NCBI GenBank assembly: GCA_044867525.1
Contig: JBIOVB010000132.1
Span: 1 to 11,960 of the forward strand
Source of the DNA: JALYNX01 sp044867525
GTDB taxonomy: Bacteria; Actinomycetota; Acidimicrobiia; Spongiisociales; ZC4RG35
DNA: 11,960 bases
Reading direction: 5' to 3'
Positions 1 to 7,007 of this stretch are shown here, piece after piece (the stretch's first letter is position 1; each line of letters starts with the position of its first letter). The notes under the pieces are model-generated. The model was not told the DNA's origin. It made no database searches and worked only from the letters and a program-made list of their open reading frames with translations. Made by a program: the position numbers and the translations under genes.

Positions 1-489
1 ATCGCCCGAGCTTTCCCCAACAGCAATGTGGTCGGGTTCGACATCGCCGACTCCTCGCTCCAGCTCGCTCGCGAGCGCTCGGGTGATCTGGACAACGTCG
101 AATTCCGGTCAGCGACGGTCGAGGAGATCCCGGTCGAGCCCGGATTCGACTTGGTCACGAGTTTCGACGTGATCCACGACCTGTCCGACCCCATGGCCGG
201 GCTGCGCCGTATCCGGCAGTCACTGAGCCAGAACGGGCTCTATCTGATGATGGAGCCGGAGGCGGACTCGGATCTCGAAGGCAACCTCAATCCGAGAGGC
301 GCGATGCTCTACGGGATTTCCGCCCTCCACTGCATGACCCAGTCTCTGGCCCGGGGAGGCGAGGGCCTCGGTGCAGCCTGGGGACGGCAACGGGCAGAGA
401 GCTATGCCCGAGAAGCCGGCTTCAGCGGGTTCCGGGTGCTCGAGGAGATCAGCAATCGCTTCTCCGCCTTCTATCTGCTCACCATGTAG
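1..489 (+). CDS. SAM-dependent class I methyltransferase, C-terminal part (5' end outside window)
   Basis: The reading frame is open from base 1 to the TAG at 487-489, leaving 162 residues of a gene whose start lies upstream. VVGFDIADSSLQLARER at residues 10-26 looks like the second strand and acidic cofactor-binding loop of a Rossmann methyltransferase. VEFRSATVEEIP (about 33-44) and FDLVTSFDVIHDLSDP (about 50-65) fit motifs II-IV, followed by the LSQNGLYLMMEPEA strand typical just after motif IV. The glycine-rich motif I is missing because it precedes the window. The C-terminal segment (LNPRGAMLYGISALHCM, then an AREAGFSGFRVL strand) resembles the Rv2258c-like group, which carries an N-terminal winged helix; that placement is from memory. 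Such enzymes transfer a methyl group from SAM to a small molecule in the cytoplasm, and nothing here identifies the acceptor. The next gene starts 63 nt downstream. Confidence 0.85.
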   Translation: MARAFPNSNVVGFDIADSSLQLARERSGDLDNVEFRSATVEEIPVEPGFDLVTSFDVIHDLSDPMAGLRRIRQSLSQNGLYLMMEPEADSDLEGNLNPRGAMLYGISALHCMTQSLARGGEGLGAAWGRQRAESYAREAGFSGFRVLEEISNRFSAFYLLTM

Positions 490-552
490 CGCCGGTTCGA
501 GGGCGCCGGCCGCTTCAGCTCAGATGCGGACGCCAGGGGTGCCCCAGTTACT

Positions 553-2232
553 GTGAGCCCGGTGTCCCGGCGGTTTGTGACCGATGAATCCCCGGTCCGG
601 TTGGCGACCGCATTGCGGGCGGTGAAGGCGCGTGGCTACAGCTCGGCCGACCTCAAGGTCGACGCCCTAGCCGGACTGACGCTCGGATTGGTGGCGCTTC
701 CTCTCTCGATGGCGCTGGCCATCGCTGCCGGTGCACCGCCCGAGTATGGCCTGTTCACCGCCATCGTGGCCGGGATCGTGATCGCCCTCACCGGTGGATC
801 GATGCACTCGGTGTCCGGACCCACCGCGGCGTTTGTCGTCCTCCTGGCCCCGGTCACAACGAAGTACGGGCTGCCCGGGCTTTTCGTCGCCAGTGCCCTC
901 GCGGGTTTGATCTTGCTCGGGATGGGGTTGCTCCGGATGGGCCGGCTGATCCAGTTCGTACCGCATCCTGTCACCACAGGATTCACCGCCGGCATCGCGG
1001 TGGTGATCGCAGTCATCCAACTCGGCGACTTCCTAGGTCTCGGAGCCATCGAGGGCGAAGGGGTCTGGGAGCGTCTGTCCGGCCTGGCCGTCAGTCTTGG
1101 TGACATCCAATGGGCGGACGTGACGGTCGGCCTACTGACCCTCGCGGTCCTGATCGGCCTGCCCCGGGTCACCCACCGGGTCCCGGCGCCACTGGCGGGC
1201 CTCGTGGTGGCGATAGTCGTTGGCCTGGTCTTGACTCAATTCGGACAACAAGTGGCCACCATCAACTCCGAGTTCGGCGGGATTCCGGCCACGTTGCCCC
1301 GATTCGAAGTGCCATGGGCGAATTCCAACCTGACGTGGACCGACATACAGGCGCTGCTCCCAACGGCATTTGCCATCGCTCTCCTCGGAGCGATCGAATC
1401 GTTGCTCTGCGCGGTGGTCGCCGATGGAATGGCCGGGGGACGTCACGATCCGGATGCCGAGCTGGCGGGCCTTGGCCTGGGGAACATCGTGGCGCCCTTC
1501 TTCGGCGGGTTCGCCGCCACCGGTGCAATCGCCCGCACCGCCACGGGGATTCGGGCCGGGGGGAGGACTCCCATCGCCGTTGTCATCCACTCGCTTTTCC
1601 TCCTCGGCGCCATGCTGCTCCTGGCCAGGGCCCTCGGCTACATCCCGATGGCAGGGATGGCGGCCCTGCTCCTGATAGTCGCTTGGAACATGGCCGATGC
1701 TGCCCATTTCGCCCGGATCACGCGTATCGCCCCTCGCAGCGATGTGGTGGTGCTGATCGTCTGTTTTGCCTTGACGATCACGTTCGACATGGTGGTCGCC
1801 GTGGTGGTTGGTGTTGTGCTCGCTGCCCTGCTGTTCATGCGGAGAATGGTCGAGATCTCCGGGGCTGAGCTGATCGGAGGGGCCGATGGCCACGTCGTAG
1901 CGGGGTTGCCGCCTGGCGTTGTCTTCTACGACGTGGCGGGCCCCCTGTTCTTCGGCGCGGCGGAGAAGGCCCTGGAAGCGCTGACCCGAGTGGAAGGTGG
2001 GGTCCACACCGTGATCATGGACCTCGAAGACGTCCCGGCCATCGACGCAACCGGGTTGGTGGCGCTGGAAACGACCATCGAGCGGCTCAACTCGCAAGGC
2101 ATCAAGGTTGTCCTGAGCGGGGTGCGGCCTCAGCCCCGGCGGGCGCTGGCGAAGGCCGGCTTCGAGGACCGGCAGGGGAAGCTCGAGATCACCGATGACA
2201 CCACGATCACCCTGGAGCGCTTCATCGGGTAA
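553..2232 (+). CDS. SulP family inorganic anion transporter with C-terminal STAS domain
   Basis: This inner-membrane carrier has 559 residues, the usual length for bacterial SulP (SLC26-like) proteins. The conserved N-terminal block is present: DALAGLTLGLVALPLSMALA (37-56), PPEYGLFTAIVAG (62-74) and SGPTAAF (88-94). Also present are QFVPHPVTTGFTAGIAV (134-150) and the AIESLLCAVVADGMAG block (280-295), followed by GNIVAPFFGGFAATGAIART (310-329). Many hydrophobic helices fill residues 37-428. A cytoplasmic STAS domain follows (about 455-555) with the IDATGL loop at 497-502. Family members move sulfate, bicarbonate, dicarboxylates or other anions, and the substrate cannot be read here. The GTG at 553 has AGGGG 13 nt upstream, which is rather far. 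GTG 562 is an alternative, lying 7 nt after a TACTGT hexamer (549-554). The stop is 6 bp from the end of the convergent DUF2207 gene. Confidence 0.95.
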   Translation: MSPVSRRFVTDESPVRLATALRAVKARGYSSADLKVDALAGLTLGLVALPLSMALAIAAGAPPEYGLFTAIVAGIVIALTGGSMHSVSGPTAAFVVLLAPVTTKYGLPGLFVASALAGLILLGMGLLRMGRLIQFVPHPVTTGFTAGIAVVIAVIQLGDFLGLGAIEGEGVWERLSGLAVSLGDIQWADVTVGLLTLAVLIGLPRVTHRVPAPLAGLVVAIVVGLVLTQFGQQVATINSEFGGIPATLPRFEVPWANSNLTWTDIQALLPTAFAIALLGAIESLLCAVVADGMAGGRHDPDAELAGLGLGNIVAPFFGGFAATGAIARTATGIRAGGRTPIAVVIHSLFLLGAMLLLARALGYIPMAGMAALLLIVAWNMADAAHFARITRIAPRSDVVVLIVCFALTITFDMVVAVVVGVVLAALLFMRRMVEISGAELIGGADGHVVAGLPPGVVFYDVAGPLFFGAAEKALEALTRVEGGVHTVIMDLEDVPAIDATGLVALETTIERLNSQGIKVVLSGVRPQPRRALAKAGFEDRQGKLEITDDTTITLERFIG

Positions 2233-2238
2233 CGGTCC

Positions 2239-4098
2239 TCACCAGGCTCCGCCTCCTCCTCCGCCTCCACCGCCGCCTCCTCCCCCCGAGAACCCTCCGC
2301 CGCCGCCCGAAGACGCCGGCGGGGAGAAGGCCCCGGTGAGTGCGGATTGGATCCCGGCAAAGGCGTTCTCGCTGTGTCCGCCCGAGTAGCCGTAGGTGCC
2401 GTACCAGTAGATCGACGACGTGGTGGCCAGCTCAGGTGGGGCATGGAGCCGGGCCTGGGCCAGCACCTCTTCCGCCACGCCGAAGACGATGGCGTAGATC
2501 AGGAAACGGTCCCAGAGCTCCAGGGAGATCGGAGGCGCCTCCTCGAGCCTGGAGAAATCAGCGAGGTATCGGCGGAACGCATTCCAGCGCGCCGACTCCA
2601 ACGCCCCCTCCTTCGACCTGCGAACCCTCACCTTGCGAAAACCGAGCAGGATCCACAGGAACACGGTGCCGATGACGAGCCCTATGGAGATCAGGACGGC
2701 AATGACCTCGCCTCCGGGGACGTTGGAGAGCATCCTGGGCAGGAAGAAGAAGGAGGCGACCGTGATCGCCGCCATGAGAAGTCGCACCGCCCAGGAGACC
2801 CCATACCCGGCTTCGTCCAGCATTCCGCTCCTGCGCAGGGCCGACACCGCGCGGCTGCGGAACGATTGGTAGGTCTCGGCGTTGGCCGAGGCGTCTTCCC
2901 TGATCCCGTCCCGAAACTCGTGGAGAGGGCGAGCGCCGAGCTCGAGCACGCGGCCGACAACGGTCATCACCGACTGTTCGAAGTCACGGAGTCCGGTGTC
3001 GCGGTCCGTGACCGAGAGGCTGAGGTCGGTGATGGTCTCGTTGCGGAGCCCGGCCCAGGTGGAACGCTCGACCTGCATCGGTGCGGCAGCGATCGAGCCC
3101 TGCCGGATCAGGTCGAACATGGTGGCCGTGAACTCGCGCTCGGAGACGTTCCCCTGGCTGACCAGCGCCCCCACCTCGGCCGGGGTCAGGTCGGAGGGGG
3201 GCTCCTGCTCGTACTCCCGGTCGTAGTCGACCCTGGGCTCCCTCCCGTAGCGGAAATACACCCAGCCACCGAGACCGATTGCGGTGACGAGCGCGAGAAT
3301 GCCGCCCCAGATCAGCCCGGTTCGCCCGGCTCGGGCCGCCTGCTCGGCGTCGTCGGCAAAAGTGGCCTCCTCGGCGAGGATCGAGTCCAAGCCGTCCCCG
3401 GCCACGGCCGTGGCGCCGGCAGTCGATGCGAGCAGGCTCTTGGGGAACACCACCCGCATCTCGACCCACTGCTCGGCAGGAACGTTGCTCGCCTCCAGGC
3501 TGGGCGATACCAGGTCGTCGCCCAGCGACGTCGATCCGTCCACATCGAAGGGATGACCCCAGACTCTGACATCCCCTTCAGCAGGAGAGCCGGGGAGATC
3601 CATGGTCGCGTGCAGCCGGTCCAGCCCCACGGCCCACTGGTCACCCCATACCTTGAGATTGACGTCGACGACGTCGTTGTAGGCGACGGCCAAACCCCTC
3701 ATCTCGTAGGTGATCGTGAATATGCGTGGTTCGTCCGATGAGGAATGATGCCAGACGATCCGCACGGTGTCGCCGAGGTCTTCCACCCCGTAGGTCCCGG
3801 CGGGTGAGAAGCACCCGAGCTCGGTGCACCCTCCCGGCTCATAGGTGACACGCTCGTCACGCACCGTGACCGACGACACCTCCTGGCCCCGCTCGAGCGG
3901 AATGTCCCGGTAGGCGCCGGAGAAATCACCGGAGAAGACGAAGGTCAGTGCCTCGGTGACCGACAACGACCCGTCGTCGTTGACCACGACGGCGACGTCG
4001 GCGTTGGAGAGCCAGAACGACTTGGCCACGGCCGCGGTCGCGGGGCCGAGGACAAGCGCCAGTGCCAGGAGGAGCGGAGCCGCTCGCCTCAATCTCAA
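2239..4098 (-). CDS. DUF2207 domain membrane protein with glycine-rich C-terminus
   Basis: This 619-residue protein has the DUF2207 layout. A signal peptide or N-anchor occupies residues 1-25. An extracytoplasmic beta-rich domain covers about 26-255 and opens with the family pattern DGSLSVTEALTFVFSGDFSG (42-61) and YRDIPL (63-68). A transmembrane helix follows at about 260-282, then a cytoplasmic helical region containing LTPAEVGALV (304-313). Two further helices lie at about 437-457 and 464-487. The family's C-terminal signature LELWDRFLIYAIVFGVAEEV occupies 526-545. The tail is low complexity: SSGGGGGFS followed by 13 Gly and then AW, where AW or W ends are common in this family. C91 and C96 in the outer domain could form a disulfide. 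The biochemical function of DUF2207 is not established. Its ATG overlaps the lemA stop by 4 nt, so the two are probably co-translated, as seen in many bacteria. Confidence 0.92.
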   Translation of the reverse strand: MRLRRAAPLLLALALVLGPATAAVAKSFWLSNADVAVVVNDDGSLSVTEALTFVFSGDFSGAYRDIPLERGQEVSSVTVRDERVTYEPGGCTELGCFSPAGTYGVEDLGDTVRIVWHHSSSDEPRIFTITYEMRGLAVAYNDVVDVNLKVWGDQWAVGLDRLHATMDLPGSPAEGDVRVWGHPFDVDGSTSLGDDLVSPSLEASNVPAEQWVEMRVVFPKSLLASTAGATAVAGDGLDSILAEEATFADDAEQAARAGRTGLIWGGILALVTAIGLGGWVYFRYGREPRVDYDREYEQEPPSDLTPAEVGALVSQGNVSEREFTATMFDLIRQGSIAAAPMQVERSTWAGLRNETITDLSLSVTDRDTGLRDFEQSVMTVVGRVLELGARPLHEFRDGIREDASANAETYQSFRSRAVSALRRSGMLDEAGYGVSWAVRLLMAAITVASFFFLPRMLSNVPGGEVIAVLISIGLVIGTVFLWILLGFRKVRVRRSKEGALESARWNAFRRYLADFSRLEEAPPISLELWDRFLIYAIVFGVAEEVLAQARLHAPPELATTSSIYWYGTYGYSGGHSENAFAGIQSALTGAFSPPASSGGGGGFSGGGGGGGGGGGGGAW

Positions 4099-4637
4099 AA
4101 GTCGACTGTCGGGGCCTCTTGGGCCTCGGTGCCCGCCTCGAAGAACTCTCGGGTCTGGAACCCGGTCATGCTGGCCACCAAGTTGGTGGGCACCTGCTGC
4201 ACCGCGTTGTTGTAGGTGAGCACCGTGTCGTTGTAGATCTGACGGGAGACCGCGATCTTGTTCTCGGTCTCCGCGAGCTCGGACTGCAGTCCCTGAAAGT
4301 TCTCCGAAGCCCGCAGCTCCGGGTAGGCCTCCGCGACGGCGAACAATTGGCGAAGCGCCTGGGTGAGGATCCCCTCAGCCTGGGCCTGCTCCGCCGGGCC
4401 CGACGCCGACTGCGCCGCGCTGCGGGCCTGGGTCACCCGCTCGAACGTCTGCTGCTCATGGGTGGCGTACCCCTTCACCGTTTCCACCAGGTTGGGGATC
4501 AAGTCGTAGCGCCGCTTCAGCTGAACCTCCACCTGGGCCCAAGCGTTGTCGACTCGGTTGCGGGCCTGGACCAGGCGGTTGTAGATGAGGACGCCGATGA
4601 CGAGCACGACGGCGACCGCGATGAGAATCCACTCCAT
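4095..4637 (-). CDS. lemA: LemA family protein
   Basis: This 180-residue protein has an N-terminal membrane helix (about 3-19) followed by the strongly conserved LemA segment: LVQARNRVDNAWAQVEVQLK (22-41), then RRYDLIPNLVETVKGYATHE (42-61). The C-terminal block with ENFQGLQSELAETENKIAVS, YNDTVLTYNN and a late FQTREFF motif is also typical. LemA proteins are helical-bundle proteins anchored by one N-terminal helix, with most of the chain probably outside the membrane; their molecular role is unclear. This is the first gene of a two-gene unit with the DUF2207 protein (ATGA overlap). No good ribosome-binding site precedes the ATG at 4637. Instead a TAGACT hexamer ends 6 nt before it, suggesting a leaderless mRNA. 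Confidence 0.95.
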   Translation of the reverse strand: MEWILIAVAVVLVIGVLIYNRLVQARNRVDNAWAQVEVQLKRRYDLIPNLVETVKGYATHEQQTFERVTQARSAAQSASGPAEQAQAEGILTQALRQLFAVAEAYPELRASENFQGLQSELAETENKIAVSRQIYNDTVLTYNNAVQQVPTNLVASMTGFQTREFFEAGTEAQEAPTVDF

Positions 4638-4643
4638 CGGGCG

Positions 4644-4649
4644 AGTCTA
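4644..4649 (-). promoter_or_regulatory. Candidate -10 element of lemA (leaderless geometry)
   Basis: Read on the minus strand this is TAGACT, matching the actinobacterial TANNNT -10 pattern. It ends 6 nt before the lemA ATG, so transcription would begin at or next to the start codon. No convincing -35 lies 16-18 nt further upstream. The call rests on the motif, its spacing, and the absence of a Shine-Dalgarno sequence. Confidence 0.4.
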
Positions 4650-4686
4650 AGTGTCGTTTGCTACTCGTCGGGCTGTGATGGCAGGT

Positions 4687-4697
4687 GAACTATGTTC
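4687..4697 (+). promoter_or_regulatory. Palindrome GAAC-TAT-GTTC and candidate -10 (TATGTT) before the DUF169 gene
   Basis: An exact 4-bp-arm palindrome with a 3-nt centre overlaps the hexamer TATGTT at 4691-4696, which fits TANNNT. Transcription from it would start near 4703, leaving a leader of about 20 nt that carries the AAGGAG ribosome-binding site. The arms match those of an SOS box, but the spacer is 3 nt rather than 4, so LexA binding is doubtful. No TTG-type -35 is present at 16-18 nt. Confidence 0.35.
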
Positions 4698-4711
4698 CGG
4701 AGCACACATAT

Positions 4712-4717
4712 AAGGAG
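4712..4717 (+). promoter_or_regulatory. Ribosome-binding site AAGGAG that decides the DUF169 start
   Basis: AAGGAG lies 6 nt before GTG 4724, one of the best Shine-Dalgarno matches in the window. It argues against the in-frame upstream GTG at 4685, which would place the site inside the coding region. Confidence 0.75.
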
Positions 4718-4723
4718 ACGACT

Positions 4724-5437
4724 GTGAGCTTCACCGACATGTCAGCAGCATTGACCACCCTCGTTGGCTTGGAGCACCCGCCGATCGCGGTGACCTTCCT
4801 CGATGAGGTACCGGCCGACGATGTGCCCAGATTCGCCGAGCCGATGTCCCAGCCAACTGACGACGGCCGTTCCGGCCGGGTGGCTGCGCCATGTGTCTTC
4901 TGGATGCACGCTCACACCACAACGTTCGTCACCATGGCCGAGGACCATGGAAACTGCTCGGTGGGGGCTTTCACTCATGGCTTCGTCGACGCCGAGGACA
5001 TTCTCGACAAGGCGGATGTGGGCGCCCTACTCGACGTGGGATGGGTGACCATGGAGACATTCGCCGGAGTCTCCTCTCTCCCCTCGCGTCCGAAAGGTGT
5101 GCGCTATGGACCGCTCTCCGATTCGAGCGCCGAGCCGGATGTGGTCATCCTTCGGGTGTCGCCCCGTCAGATGATGGAGATCAACGACGCGGTAGAGGTC
5201 GAATGGTCGGGCAAACCGCAATGTCAGATCCTGCCCCGCGCCGCCGACGAGGGCGTGATCGCGGCGTCGATGGGATGTGCCCTCTCCCGGGCCAGAACCG
5301 GGATGGGGGACGACGAGCTCACGGTTGCGGTGCCCGGGCACCGGATCGCCGAACTGATCGCCGGTCTCAGAGACGTGTGTCGCGCCGACGAGCAGGTGGT
5401 TGGATACGCCGAGGCCGACCTGGCCCGGTTCTCCTGA
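4724..5437 (+). CDS. DUF169 family protein of unknown function
   Basis: This 237-residue soluble protein starts at GTG 4724, chosen for the AAGGAG 6 nt upstream. The N-terminus VGLEHPPIAVTFLDEVPADD (residues 14-33) and three cysteine-containing blocks follow the DUF169 (COG2043) pattern. These are APCVFWMHA (54-62), EDHGNCSVGAFTHGF (72-86), and the GKPQCQILPR and SMGCALSRARTGMGDDEL blocks near 165-205, ending in a VAVPGHRI strand. The conserved cysteines and the small-residue GC motif suggest metal or cofactor binding, but the family has no assigned reaction and I do not propose one. The gene stands alone on this strand. It is divergent from lemA (86 nt apart) and convergent with the MDMPI-family gene, with only 3 bp between stop codons. 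Confidence 0.85.
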   Translation: MSFTDMSAALTTLVGLEHPPIAVTFLDEVPADDVPRFAEPMSQPTDDGRSGRVAAPCVFWMHAHTTTFVTMAEDHGNCSVGAFTHGFVDAEDILDKADVGALLDVGWVTMETFAGVSSLPSRPKGVRYGPLSDSSAEPDVVILRVSPRQMMEINDAVEVEWSGKPQCQILPRAADEGVIAASMGCALSRARTGMGDDELTVAVPGHRIAELIAGLRDVCRADEQVVGYAEADLARFS

Positions 5438-5440
5438 ACC

Positions 5441-6097
5441 TCAGCGTCTGGGTGGGGGCTCCAGGGCATCGACGGCCTGTGCCCAAACGTCTGGCAGCTC
5501 GGCGCCGGGTCTGGACATGAGCCGCAGGTAGAGGTCCGAGGCGGTTCCCCTTGCCCGCAACTCGGGTTCGCCGTCCCCGATCAGCCACGACCGGCCGAGA
5601 TCCGTCGCGATCAGCTCGATCGTCGGCACCGGGGCGAGCCGGGACAGGTAGAGGTCGGAGTACTCATCCAGGCCGAAGCCGGCAACGGTTGGGTTGAGTG
5701 CGGCGGTCTCACCGATGGCCTGGTCGGCGTCCCAGCGATGGAGGCCGGTCTCGATCACCATCCGGGTCTCCCATCCACCGACCGTCGGGCGGGAGGTGAA
5801 TCCCCAGACCGGTGCATCGGGATCGGCACCCGAAAAGGCGGCGAGCATCGAGTCCAATGTCTCCCCGAACCACCGCAACACATCTCCATGCTCTGGGAGA
5901 CGGGGGCCATGAACCCTTTCCTGGGGCAGCTCGGTGATGGTGATAAACGTCCGGCCGTGGCCCGACGCCACATGCGAGAGCAGATCCAACATGGTCCAGC
6001 CCGGGTATTGGGGCACGTTCCTCGACAGGTCACGGCGCCCGACATCGAGGATGCGCTCCGCCTCGGAGCGGATCAGATCCCGCTCAGCCGAAGGCAC
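5441..6097 (-). CDS. Maleylpyruvate isomerase (MDMPI) family mycothiol-dependent enzyme-like protein
   Basis: This 218-residue protein has an N-terminal DinB-like four-helix fold. YPGWTMLDLLSHV (31-43) is the family signature. H42, E116 and H120 (in IETGLHRWDADQA, 115-127) fit the His-Glu-His metal-binding triad known from the Corynebacterium mycothiol-dependent maleylpyruvate isomerase. GWETRMVIETGLHRWDA is the second family signature. The C-terminal half (about 135-215) matches the small domain that follows in this family. Members use mycothiol, the actinobacterial thiol, in isomerase or transferase reactions; the substrate here is unknown. The GTG start at 6097 lies inside the end of sucD (14-nt overlap) and has no clear ribosome-binding site, so translation is probably coupled to sucD. 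It is the last gene of the four-gene chain. Confidence 0.85.
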   Translation of the reverse strand: MPSAERDLIRSEAERILDVGRRDLSRNVPQYPGWTMLDLLSHVASGHGRTFITITELPQERVHGPRLPEHGDVLRWFGETLDSMLAAFSGADPDAPVWGFTSRPTVGGWETRMVIETGLHRWDADQAIGETAALNPTVAGFGLDEYSDLYLSRLAPVPTIELIATDLGRSWLIGDGEPELRARGTASDLYLRLMSRPGAELPDVWAQAVDALEPPPRR

Positions 6098-7007
6098 GAA
6101 CCATCGCCTGGCCGATGTCGGATGGGGTCTCGGCGATCACGATCCCGGCGGCCTCCATTGCTTCGATCTTGGCCGCCGCCGTTCCCCTGCCCCCGGAGAC
6201 GATCGCCCCGGCATGGCCCATGCGTTTCCCGGTGGGGGCCGTAGTTCCCGCGATGAACCCGGCGACCGGCTTGGTCATCTTGGCGGCCACGAACTCGGCG
6301 GCCTCCTCCTCGGCGACTCCGCCGATCTCCCCGATCATCACCACCCCTTCGGTCTCGGAATCGCCCTGGAACATGGCCAGCACGTCGACGAAATTGGTCC
6401 CGTTCACCGGGTCGCCGCCGATCCCCACGGCAGTGGTCTGTCCCAACCCGAGCCCGGTGAGTTGGTGTACCGCCTCGTATGTCAGTGTCCCTGAGCGGGA
6501 AACGACACCGATCCGGCCCCGCTGGTGGATGTACCCGGGCATGATCCCGATCTTGCACTCGCCAGGGGTGATCACTCCCGGGCAGTTGGGCCCGACGAGC
6601 CGGGTGGGCTTGTCTGACAGGTACCGCTTGGCGACGATCATGTCGCCAACGGGGATCCCCTCCGTGATCGCAACCACGAGAGCCAAGCCGTTGGCTGCCG
6701 CCTCCATGATCGCGTCGGCGGCGAAAGCAGGTGGGACATAGATCGAAGACGCCGTGGCCCCGGTCTTTGCGACCGCATCCCGGACCGTGGCGAACACTGG
6801 CACCTCGACCGAGTAGCGATCGTCGCGCCCGGGCACCCCTGAATGGTCGGTATCCCCCTCGAACCTGGCCGTCGTCCCCGCCCTGGAGGGATGAACCGCG
6901 GCCACAACCTCGGTCCCGTAGGCGATGGCCTTGTCGGTGTGGAATTGGCCGGTCTTGCCCAGTCCCTGGACCAGGACCCGGGTGCTCTTGTCGACCAGGA
7001 TGCTCAT
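6084..7007 (-). CDS. sucD: Succinyl-CoA synthetase (ADP/GDP-forming) subunit alpha
   Basis: The alpha subunit binds CoA and carries the phosphohistidine in the TCA-cycle reaction succinyl-CoA + ADP (or GDP) + Pi = succinate + CoA + ATP (or GTP). Landmarks are SILVDKSTRVLVQG (2-15), GPNCPGVITPGECKIGIMPG (139-158), VSRSGTLTYEAV (169-180), GIGGDPVNGTNF (195-206) and MIGEIGG (224-230). TGKRMGHAGAI (259-269) contains the catalytic H265. At 307 residues it is slightly longer than the usual 290 or so. Two local oddities are visible. The CoA loop reads QGLGKTGQFH, one residue shorter than the common QGxTGxxGxFH. About 20 extra residues (about 47-68, rich in D, R and G) precede VPVFATV. The ATG overlaps the sucC stop by 4 nt. 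Confidence 0.97.
   Translation of the reverse strand: MSILVDKSTRVLVQGLGKTGQFHTDKAIAYGTEVVAAVHPSRAGTTARFEGDTDHSGVPGRDDRYSVEVPVFATVRDAVAKTGATASSIYVPPAFAADAIMEAAANGLALVVAITEGIPVGDMIVAKRYLSDKPTRLVGPNCPGVITPGECKIGIMPGYIHQRGRIGVVSRSGTLTYEAVHQLTGLGLGQTTAVGIGGDPVNGTNFVDVLAMFQGDSETEGVVMIGEIGGVAEEEAAEFVAAKMTKPVAGFIAGTTAPTGKRMGHAGAIVSGGRGTAAAKIEAMEAAGIVIAETPSDIGQAMVRAFG

Noticed and set aside
491..510. GCCGG ... CCGGC as a terminator after the methyltransferase gene
   Set aside because: The stem is only 5 bp around a 10-nt loop, with no T-run afterwards; a chance occurrence in GC-rich DNA is likely.
1132..2097. A 321-codon minus-strand frame inside the SulP gene
   Set aside because: The translation is His, Gly, Arg and Asp rich with no domain signature, while the + strand frame encodes a clear SulP/STAS protein.
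2255..2310. C-rich repeat as a tandem repeat element or proline-rich + strand protein
   Set aside because: It is explained by the Gly-rich C-terminus of the DUF2207 protein read on the minus strand, a known trait of that family.
2347..3741. A 464-codon open frame on the + strand opposite the DUF2207 gene
   Set aside because: It is antisense to a well-supported gene, its translation is low in hydrophobic structure and rich in G, R, D and P, and no family motif is visible. High-GC codon bias makes such shadow frames common.
4687..4697. GAAC-TAT-GTTC as a second SOS box
   Set aside because: The spacer is 3 nt, whereas LexA boxes of this type have 4 nt between the half-sites. It was kept only as a possible unrelated operator.
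4685..4723. GTG 4685 as start of the DUF169 protein
   Set aside because: The AAGGAG ribosome-binding site would fall inside the coding sequence; it is correctly placed for GTG 4724 instead.
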